13,890 bases of DNA from JALZHR01 sp036388635 (lineage in GTDB: Bacteria; Acidobacteriota; Blastocatellia; Pyrinomonadales; Pyrinomonadaceae). The stretch lies in assembly GCA_036388635.1 (NCBI GenBank), contig DASVRL010000388.1, positions 1 through 13,890 of the forward strand, read 5' to 3'. Made by a program: the position numbers and the translations under genes. A model generated the notes under the pieces. It searched no databases. It saw nothing but the letters and a program-made list of their open reading frames with translations, and was not told the DNA's origin. Of the stretch, positions 1 to 5,464 are shown piece after piece; within the stretch, counting starts at the first letter, position 1; each line of letters begins with the position of its first letter.

Positions 1-18
1 TTTGCCGCTAAAAAATAT

Positions 19-1308
19 ATGAAAACTGTCAGCTTGTTGCGAAAAATAATTGTCTCTGGTTTGCTTTTGCCGTGTTTTGCTCTGGCGGCGGGCGCGCAGG
101 TGACGGCGCTCCGCGCGGGCAGAATCGTTGACCCGGAAACCGGAACGATTCTGAGCAATCAGATAATTCTGGTCGAAGGACAAAACATCAAAGCCATCGG
201 CGCGGGATTGCCGATTCCGGCGGGCGCGACCGTGGTTGATTTGTCGAAACAGGTGGTTTTGCCCGGCTTGTTTGACGCGCACACACATCTTTGTATGAAT
301 ATGCGGCACGGGCGCGACGCGGGCAGTTATTACATCACGACGCTGCTCGATTCAAACGGAACGCGCGCGATTCAGGGCGTGGCGAACGCGCGCTCGATGC
401 TCGAATACGGTTTCACGACCGTGCGCGACGTCGGCAACGCGGGAAATTACGCCGACACGGATTTGCGGCGCGCCATCGACCAGGAAACCGTTCCGGGTCC
501 GACCATTATCAACGCCGGGCGCATTATCGCGCCCTACGGCGGGCAGTTTCAGATGCAGCCGGACAAGCCGAATCTGGGCAATCCCGAATATTTCTACGCC
601 GACACGCGCGACGAGCTGAAAAAAGCCGTCCGCGAAAATATTCATTACGGCGCGCGCGTTATCAAGCTCGTCGTCGACGACCAGCGATATATTTATTCGG
701 TCGACGACATCAAATTCGTGATTGAAGAAGCGCGGCTCGCCGGTATGAAGGTCGCCGCGCACTGCTGGACGCAGCAAGGAGCGCGCAACGCCGCGGAAGC
801 CGGAGTCGCTTCCATCGAACACGGCGTCGAGATAGACGACGCGACGCTGGCAATCGCCAAACGCAACAACGTCGCGCTCGTGCCGACGCCGTTTACGGAA
901 GCCGACGCGCGAGAACGCGGCGAACCGGCGGGCGGCAATAAAGAATCGGACGCGCGCTGGTTTGCCGACCCGGTGAAACGCGCTTACGCGAAAGGCGTGA
1001 CGCTGGTTTTCGGTCCCGACGTGATTTTTACGACGAAAGATTATCCGCGCGGAAGACTCTCGATCGAAACGATTGATAATTGGGTCGCCGCCGGAATTCC
1101 GCCGCGCGTGATTTTACAGGCTTTGACCGTGAACGCCGCGAGATTATTGGGCGTTGAAAAAACTCGCGGCTATTTGAAAACCGGAATGCGAGCCGACATT
1201 ATTGCTGTGAATGACAATCCGGCGGAGAAAATCGAGACGCTCAAAAACGTCAGTTTCGTGATGAAAAACGGCAAGGTTTTCAAGCAGAATTCAGTCGTTA
1301 AAAATTGA
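19..1308 (+). CDS. Secreted metal-dependent amidohydrolase (imidazolonepropionase/Xaa-Pro dipeptidase-like)
   Basis: A 429-residue amidohydrolase-superfamily enzyme (PF01979 type), expected to hydrolyse an amide or peptide-like bond using a binuclear metal centre. Residues 1-27 form a signal peptide: basic start, hydrophobic core IIVSGLLLPCFALA, then an AGAQ cleavage region, so it probably acts in the periplasm or outside the cell. The metal set is visible: HxH in FDAHTH (H88, H90), the lysine to be carboxylated in RVIKL (K216), H248 in AAHCW, H268 in IEHG, and the catalytic Asp in FGPD (D334). The N- and C-terminal strands of the composite beta-domain are present (LRAGRIVDPETG; ADIIAVNDNP ... 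VMKNGKVF), so the protein looks complete and of usual length. The substrate cannot be read from sequence; secreted members of this branch are often annotated as imidazolonepropionase-like or as Xaa-Pro/Xaa-Arg dipeptidases. The ATG lies 18 nt from the window edge, so promoter and RBS cannot be judged. The next gene begins 20 nt downstream. Confidence 0.93.
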   Translation: MKTVSLLRKIIVSGLLLPCFALAAGAQVTALRAGRIVDPETGTILSNQIILVEGQNIKAIGAGLPIPAGATVVDLSKQVVLPGLFDAHTHLCMNMRHGRDAGSYYITTLLDSNGTRAIQGVANARSMLEYGFTTVRDVGNAGNYADTDLRRAIDQETVPGPTIINAGRIIAPYGGQFQMQPDKPNLGNPEYFYADTRDELKKAVRENIHYGARVIKLVVDDQRYIYSVDDIKFVIEEARLAGMKVAAHCWTQQGARNAAEAGVASIEHGVEIDDATLAIAKRNNVALVPTPFTEADARERGEPAGGNKESDARWFADPVKRAYAKGVTLVFGPDVIFTTKDYPRGRLSIETIDNWVAAGIPPRVILQALTVNAARLLGVEKTRGYLKTGMRADIIAVNDNPAEKIETLKNVSFVMKNGKVFKQNSVVKN

Positions 1309-1318
1309 TTTGCCGCGC

Positions 1319-1325
1319 AGGAAAG
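1319..1325 (+). promoter_or_regulatory. Ribosome binding site deciding the zinc-ribbon start
   Basis: AGGAAAG lies 3 nt before the ATG at 1329. This favours 1329 over the in-frame TTG at 1305, which overlaps the upstream stop codon and has no Shine-Dalgarno sequence at a usable distance. Confidence 0.6.
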
Positions 1326-1328
1326 TTT

Positions 1329-1682
1329 ATGAGTCTGTATACGCATTGGGTTTGTTTCGATTGCCGGAAAAGTTTTCACAAAAAGCCGTCCGAATCGGCG
1401 CAGAGATGTCCAGATTGCGCGAATCCAATGACTGATATGGGAGTTTATTTCGAGCCGCCGCCTCGTCGGGCATTAGAAAAATGGAAAATTGTAAAACTCT
1501 TAGCCGAAAATAATTATAAATTTGTCAGAGAAGGTCATAAAGTGCTCATCGAAAAATTTATCTGCGGCGGGAAAAATCCAAGTTACGAAAGAGTGAGAGA
1601 AACAATAGAAACCCAGAAAAAGCGGCGGGAAGAGAATCGAATTAGCGAAAGAAAAAAGGAAAGAAATTTTGGGAGTAAATAA
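1329..1682 (+). CDS. Small zinc-ribbon protein, function unknown
   Basis: A 117-residue protein that I do not recognise as a named family. The N-terminus holds two CxxC knuckles, CFDC (C9, C12) and CPDC (C27, C30), 14 residues apart, which is the pattern of a rubredoxin-like zinc ribbon. It continues with a short acidic/proline stretch (FEPPPRR) and a predicted helical region, and ends in a very basic, charged tail from about residue 90 (KKRREENR...RKKERN), which suggests RNA, ribosome or nucleic-acid contact; that last point is inference. Its stop codon (1680-1682) is one base before the thiolase ATG, and the thiolase Shine-Dalgarno lies inside its last codons, so the two are very likely co-transcribed and may be translationally coupled. 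The lysine-rich, A-rich 3' end differs somewhat in base composition from the GC-rich enzymes around it. Confidence 0.72.
   Translation: MSLYTHWVCFDCRKSFHKKPSESAQRCPDCANPMTDMGVYFEPPPRRALEKWKIVKLLAENNYKFVREGHKVLIEKFICGGKNPSYERVRETIETQKKRREENRISERKKERNFGSK
1671..1676 (+). promoter_or_regulatory. Ribosome binding site of the thiolase
   Basis: GGGAGT, 7 nt before the ATG at 1684. It sits inside the end of the upstream coding region and rules out the in-frame TTG at 1669 as the start. Confidence 0.6.
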
Positions 1683-1683
1683 A

Positions 1684-2865
1684 ATGAAAGAAGCAGTTAT
1701 CGTCTCAGCCGTGCGCACGGCTGTCGGAAAAGCGCCGAAAGGAACTTTGAAAAACACTCGACCGGACGAAATGGGCGCGGTCGCCATCAAAGAAGCGGTC
1801 AGTCAAGTGCCGAACCTCGACGCGGCGCAAATTGACGACGTGATTATGGGCTGCGCGTTTCCCGAAGCCGAGCAGGGACAAAACGTCGCGCGCATTGCCG
1901 CGATTCGCGCCGGTCTGCCGGTCGAAGTCAGCGCGATGACGGTCAATCGTTATTGCTCGTCGGGTTTGCAGACGATTGCGATTGCGGCGGACAGAATCAA
2001 AACCGGCGGCGCTGAAATCATCGTCGCGGGCGGTTTGGAAACGATGTCGATGATTCCGATGGGCGGGCACAGCGTGCGCCCGAATCCGGTTCTGGTGGAC
2101 ACGTATCCCGATTATTATCTGAATATGGGCTTGACCGCCGAAGCTCTGGCGCAGAAATACGAAATCTCGCGCGAAGAAGCTGACGAATTTTCGCTGAAAT
2201 CGCACCAGAAAGCGGCGGCGGCAATCAAAGCCGGAAAGTTCAAGGACGAAATCGTACCTTTAACCGTGCGCCTCGACGAAACCGGCGAAAAAGGTCGCGT
2301 TCTGCGCCGCGAAATCTCTTTCGATACGGATGAAGGCGTGCGTTTCGACGCGACGATGGAAGGCTTGGCGAAATTAAAACCGGCGTTTCACGCGAAAGGC
2401 ACGGTGACAGCGGGCAACGCCTCGCAAATGTCGGACGGCGCGGCGGCGGTCGTCATTATGTCGGCGGAAAAAGCCGCAGAATTAGGCGCGAAACCGCTTG
2501 CCAGATTTGTCGCTTATGCAACGTCCGGCTGCCTGCCCGAAGAAATGGGCATCGGTCCGGTTTACGCGATTCCGAAAGTTTTGAAAATGGCGGGCTTGAC
2601 GCTCGACGACATCGAAGTCATCGAACTGAACGAAGCCTTTGCCGCGCAATCTCTGGCGGTTATTAAAGCGCTGGAAATGAATCCCGAAAAAATCAACGTC
2701 AATGGCGGCGCGGTCGCGCTCGGGCATCCTCTGGGCTGCACCGGCGCGAAGCTGACGGCGACTATCTTACGCGAAATGGAACGGCGCGGCGCGCGTTACG
2801 GAATGGTGACGATGTGCGTCGGCGGCGGAATGGGAGCGGCGGGAATTCTGGAAAGAATTTCGTAA
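1684..2865 (+). CDS. fadA: Thiolase (acetyl-CoA C-acyltransferase)
   Basis: A 393-residue thiolase, the usual length for the family. It cleaves 3-ketoacyl-CoA with CoA to give acetyl-CoA and a shortened acyl-CoA, or runs in reverse as an acetoacetyl-CoA synthase. All catalytic landmarks are present: nucleophilic C91 in NRYCSSG, the NEAF motif (N316-F319), the active-site histidine H348 in ALGHPLG, and the second cysteine C378 in MCVGGGMGAA. The loop domain around residues 120-240 (GGLETMS, then LTAEALAQKYEISREEADEF) resembles degradative, FadA-type thiolases more than short biosynthetic PhaA types, but this is a judgement by eye. The start at 1684 is chosen for its Shine-Dalgarno and the near-universal MKEAVIV..RT opening. 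An acyl-CoA dehydrogenase lies about 680 nt downstream on the same strand, supporting a fatty-acid beta-oxidation role; the middle enzymes of the cycle are not in this window. Confidence 0.93.
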   Translation: MKEAVIVSAVRTAVGKAPKGTLKNTRPDEMGAVAIKEAVSQVPNLDAAQIDDVIMGCAFPEAEQGQNVARIAAIRAGLPVEVSAMTVNRYCSSGLQTIAIAADRIKTGGAEIIVAGGLETMSMIPMGGHSVRPNPVLVDTYPDYYLNMGLTAEALAQKYEISREEADEFSLKSHQKAAAAIKAGKFKDEIVPLTVRLDETGEKGRVLRREISFDTDEGVRFDATMEGLAKLKPAFHAKGTVTAGNASQMSDGAAAVVIMSAEKAAELGAKPLARFVAYATSGCLPEEMGIGPVYAIPKVLKMAGLTLDDIEVIELNEAFAAQSLAVIKALEMNPEKINVNGGAVALGHPLGCTGAKLTATILREMERRGARYGMVTMCVGGGMGAAGILERIS

Positions 2866-2870
2866 GAAAA

Positions 2871-2985
2871 TTTACCACAGAGACATCGAGAGACAGTGAT
2901 TTTTAAAAATGAAACCACAGATAGACGCAAATAGACAAGGATTTACTTTTTCTTTTCTCCGTGTCCGTGCGTCTCTGTGGTGAAA
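2871..2985. repeat. Dispersed intergenic repeat with terminal inverted repeats
   Basis: This gap between the thiolase and the CMD gene is a patchwork of short related motifs. The left arm ACCACAGAGAC (2874-2884) is the exact reverse complement of the right arm GTCTCTGTGGT (2971-2981). Flanking TTT (2871-2873) and GAAA (2982-2985) nearly extend the stem. Internally there is another ACCACAG followed by spaced AGAC words (2914-2937), then a pyrimidine-rich stretch leading to CTCCGTGTCCGTGC. Sequences built from 'accacagagac..' and 'accacagat..' words are common intergenic repeats in acidobacteria and some other phyla (recalled, not searched). The right arm ends about 10 nt before the ATG at 2992. 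No coding potential or transposase is seen. Confidence 0.65.
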
Positions 2986-2991
2986 AAATCT

Positions 2992-3534
2992 ATGAGCGAA
3001 AAACGACGAATTAAGGGCATGGATAAAGCGCCGTTTTCGATGAAATTGCTTTATCTGGCTTCGCGAAAAATGGTCGGCAAAGTGGTCGAGCCTTTGAAAG
3101 TTCAGGCGCATCGTCCTTCGATTGCGTGGTTAGGCAATCTTCTGGGACTGGCGATTGAAAAATCCGGCAAGGTCGAAGCGCGGATTCACGTTCTGGCGCA
3201 GCTTCGCGCCGCGCAAATCGTCGAATGTCCTTTCTGAATGGACATCGGCTCTGCGGTCGGCAGGCAAAAAGACGTTGTGACGGACGAAGAATTGCGCGAA
3301 GTTCCGAACTGGCAGCACAGCAAAATTTTAGGCGAGCGCGAGCGCACGGCGATTGAATACGCCGAAGAAATGTCGAAAACGCCCGTGCGCGTGTCCGACG
3401 AACTTTTTCAAAGATTGAAAAAACATTTCAGCGATGAGCAAATCGTCGAGCTTTCGGCGAGCATCGCTTACGAAAACTACCGGGCGAGATTTAATCACGC
3501 GCTGGATATAAAGAGCGATAATTTATACAGGTAA
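2992..3534 (+). CDS. CMD/AhpD-family protein read through an in-frame TGA, probable selenoprotein (CxxU)
   Basis: Two ORFs, ending at TGA 3235-3237 and restarting at ATG 3238, are in the same frame and together make one complete 180-residue carboxymuconolactone decarboxylase/AhpD-like protein. The first half carries the family helix before the active site (ARIHVLAQLRAAQIVECPF). The second half begins MDIGSAVGR and continues with the usual ERERTAIEYAEEM ... VSDELFQRLKKHFSDEQIVELSASIAYENYRARFNHAL (here given in parts: ERERTAIEYAEEM; SDEQIVELS; ENYRARFNHALDI). The TGA is codon 82, exactly where CxxC members have the second cysteine (C79-P80-F81-U82), so it most likely encodes selenocysteine. A SECIS-like hairpin follows at 3248-3265. 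The AhpD histidine four residues after this position is Gly86 here. A thiol-peroxidase or redox role is inferred; partner and substrate are unknown. The start at 2992 (ATG) is preferred over an in-frame GTG at 2977 that lies inside the repeat arm; neither has a clear Shine-Dalgarno. The stop is 14 nt before the acyl-CoA dehydrogenase, so an operon is likely. The alternative is a nonsense-mutated pseudogene. Confidence 0.82.
3248..3265 (+). promoter_or_regulatory. Candidate bacterial SECIS hairpin (selenocysteine insertion)
   Basis: Pairing seen by eye: G3248-C3265, C3249-G3264, bulged U3250, C3251-G3263, U3252-A3262, G3253-C3261, C3254-G3260, with apical loop GGUCG (3255-3259). A weak lower stem is possible between 3242-3246 and 3274-3278 (ACA/UGU plus a C-G pair). 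Counting the U of UGA as 1, the bulged U is 16 and the loop GGUC is 21-24. In E. coli fdhF the bulged U is 17 and GGUC is 22-25 (from memory). The spacing from UGA to the loop (17 nt) and a G at the first loop position fit the published bacterial SECIS model. SelB should bind here to deliver Sec-tRNA. Confidence 0.75.
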
Positions 3535-3536
3535 TC

Positions 3537-3542
3537 AGGAGA
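3537..3542 (+). promoter_or_regulatory. Ribosome binding site of the acyl-CoA dehydrogenase
   Basis: AGGAGA, 6 nt before the ATG at 3549 and directly after the CMD stop codon. It is the strongest Shine-Dalgarno in the window. Confidence 0.65.
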
Positions 3543-3548
3543 AAATTT

Positions 3549-5324
3549 ATGGATGCAACAGCACAGAAAAAAGAAGTGACCGGCGGCTCGTTTTTGATTG
3601 AGGAAAGAAGCGCGAGCGAGGTTTTCACGCCCGAAGATTTGACCGAAGAGCAACGGATGATCGGCGAGACGACGCGCGAATTCGTCGATACGGAAGTTCG
3701 CCCGAACATTCCGGAAATGGAGAAGCACAACTGGCAGATGGCGCGCGATTTGGTCGCCAAAGGCGGCGAATTGGGCTTGCTCGGCGCGACGATTCCCGAA
3801 GAATACGGCGGGCTGGCGCTCGACCAGACTTCCGGCGTGGTAATTGCTGAAATGATGGGACGCGCCGGCGGCTTCGGCACGACTTTCGGCGCGCAGACTT
3901 CCATCGGGCTTTTGCCGATTCTTTATTTCGGCTCGGACGAATTGAAGGAAACGTGGATTCCGCGCATCATTTCCGGCGAGGTCGTCACGGCTTATTGCCT
4001 GTCGGAAGCCGGTTCGGGTTCGGACGCTCTGGGCGCGAAATGCAATGCGAGACTTTCCGAAGACGGCACCGAATACACCCTGAACGGCGAAAAAATGTGG
4101 ATTTCCAACGGCGGTTTCGCCGACGTTTACATCGTTTTCGCCAAGGTTGACGGCGAAAAGGAAAAGTTTTCGGCTTTCGTGGTGGAAAGAAGCGAAAACT
4201 GCCGTCCGGGAAATGAAGAACACAAAATGGGCATCAAATCTTCTTCGACCACGCCTTTGATTTTGTCGGACGCGCGCATTCCCGCCGGAAACCTTATCGG
4301 AAAAGTCGGCGACGGCGCGAAAATCGCTTTCAATATTTTAAACGTCGGTCGTTTCAAACTCGGCGCCAGCGTCACGGGCGGCGCGAAATTAGCTTTGTTT
4401 GAAGCGATTCGTTACGCGAACGAGCGGCATCAGTTCAATAAACCGATTTCCAGCTTCGGCGCCATCAAACACAAACTGGCGGAGATGGCTATCAGAACGT
4501 GGGTTGCCGAATCAATCACGTATCGAACGGTCGGAATGATTGACGCGCTCATCGGCGAAGACGGCGGCGATAAGGAAAAGAAACTGCGCTCGATTGAAGA
4601 ATACGCCGTCGAATCTTCGATTAACAAAGTCGCCTGCTCGGAAGCGCTCGATTACGTCGTCGATGAAATGGTGCAAATCTACGGCGGTTACGGTTATTCG
4701 GCGGATTATCCGGCGGAAAAGGCGTATCGCGATTCGCGCATCAACCGCATTTTCGAAGGCACGAACGAAATCAATCGAATGCTGATTCCCGGGCAATTGA
4801 TGAAGCGCGCGATGAAAGGTCAGCTCGGTTTATTGCAGGCGGCGAAGGCTCTGCAGGAAGAGATTTTTAACCCGCAAATGTCGTTTGACGATGACGATAG
4901 CCTGCTGGCGATGGAAATGAAACTTGCCGCAAACGCCAAAAAAGTCGCGCTGATGATTCTCGGCACGGCGGCGCAGAAATATATGCTGGAGCTGCAAAAT
5001 CAGCAGGAAATTTTATTGAACGCAGCCGACATCATCATCGACGCTTACCAGATGGAAACCGCGATTTTGCGCGCGAAAAAACTCGCCGAAAAAGGCAGCG
5101 CCGACCGCCAGATCGATATGGCGCAGGTTTTCTGCAACGACGCGATTCAACGCGTCGAAGCGAAAGCGAAAAACACTTTGGCGGCGATGAGCGAAGGCGA
5201 CGAGCTGCGAACGATGCTGGTCGCGCTGAAACGCTTTACGAAAAACAATTCGCCCGTGAACACGATTGCGGCGCGCCAGCGCATCGCCGACACGCTGATT
5301 CAGGCGAACAAATACGTTTTTTAG
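3549..5324 (+). CDS. Acyl-CoA dehydrogenase, long VLCAD-type
   Basis: A 591-residue FAD-dependent acyl-CoA dehydrogenase that introduces the trans-2 double bond in the first step of beta-oxidation, passing electrons to ETF. Domains in order: alpha-helical N-domain (about 30-140, with PEEYGG at 83-88), beta-barrel with the family signature AYCLSEAGSGSDA (148-160) and WISNGG (184-189), then the C-terminal helical domain with GRFKLGA (267-273), ANERHQF (290-296), QIYGGYGYSADYPAEK (376-391) and RDSRINRIFEGTNEI. Glu403 in FEGTNE is the catalytic base position used by medium-chain and very-long-chain enzymes. The roughly 180 residues after 415 are an extra helical C-terminal region like that of VLCAD/ACAD9. 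In those proteins it mediates membrane association or dimer contacts; here that is inferred. Ordinary short-chain members are about 380 residues. It follows the CMD selenoprotein candidate with a 14-nt gap, so co-transcription with the beta-oxidation genes upstream is likely. A strong terminator follows. Confidence 0.93.
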   Translation: MDATAQKKEVTGGSFLIEERSASEVFTPEDLTEEQRMIGETTREFVDTEVRPNIPEMEKHNWQMARDLVAKGGELGLLGATIPEEYGGLALDQTSGVVIAEMMGRAGGFGTTFGAQTSIGLLPILYFGSDELKETWIPRIISGEVVTAYCLSEAGSGSDALGAKCNARLSEDGTEYTLNGEKMWISNGGFADVYIVFAKVDGEKEKFSAFVVERSENCRPGNEEHKMGIKSSSTTPLILSDARIPAGNLIGKVGDGAKIAFNILNVGRFKLGASVTGGAKLALFEAIRYANERHQFNKPISSFGAIKHKLAEMAIRTWVAESITYRTVGMIDALIGEDGGDKEKKLRSIEEYAVESSINKVACSEALDYVVDEMVQIYGGYGYSADYPAEKAYRDSRINRIFEGTNEINRMLIPGQLMKRAMKGQLGLLQAAKALQEEIFNPQMSFDDDDSLLAMEMKLAANAKKVALMILGTAAQKYMLELQNQQEILLNAADIIIDAYQMETAILRAKKLAEKGSADRQIDMAQVFCNDAIQRVEAKAKNTLAAMSEGDELRTMLVALKRFTKNNSPVNTIAARQRIADTLIQANKYVF

Positions 5325-5386
5325 AGTGAATCAAATCTACGCGAACGGTGCAGTCAGCGTTGCTCTAAACTGAAAACGCAAACGAC

Positions 5387-5434
5387 AAAAAGGCGGCTTC
5401 CAGTCGAAAATTAAAATTGGAAGCTGCCTTTTTT
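5387..5434. terminator. Bidirectional intrinsic terminator
   Basis: AAAAAGGCGGCTTCCA (5387-5402) pairs with TGGAAGCTGCCTTTTT (5418-5433) with only one G-U wobble, leaving a 15-nt A/T-rich loop. The right arm ends in a T run for the plus strand and the left arm begins with an A run (T run on the minus strand). It can therefore stop both the acyl-CoA dehydrogenase transcript and the convergent minus-strand gene ending at 5465. Confidence 0.88.
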
Positions 5435-5464
5435 CTGTTTGGAAACGCATTTCTAAATTTGCGT

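Noticed and set aside
1305..1328. Upstream TTG start for the zinc-ribbon protein
   Set aside because: It overlaps the previous stop codon and lacks a Shine-Dalgarno; AGGAAAG favours ATG 1329.
1669..1683. TTG start for the thiolase
   Set aside because: The ATG at 1684 has a good Shine-Dalgarno and matches the usual family N-terminus.
2992..3534. CMD gene as a nonsense pseudogene or two separate short genes (split at TGA 3237 / ATG 3238)
   Set aside because: There is no other lesion, the stop falls exactly on the catalytic Cys position, a SECIS-like hairpin follows, and neither half is a complete domain. The pseudogene reading stays open until sel genes are checked.
3495..4223. Long minus-strand open frame opposite the acyl-CoA dehydrogenase
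   Set aside because: Arg/Ala/Phe-rich shadow of a clear coding gene with no recognisable domain; typical of GC-rich third positions.
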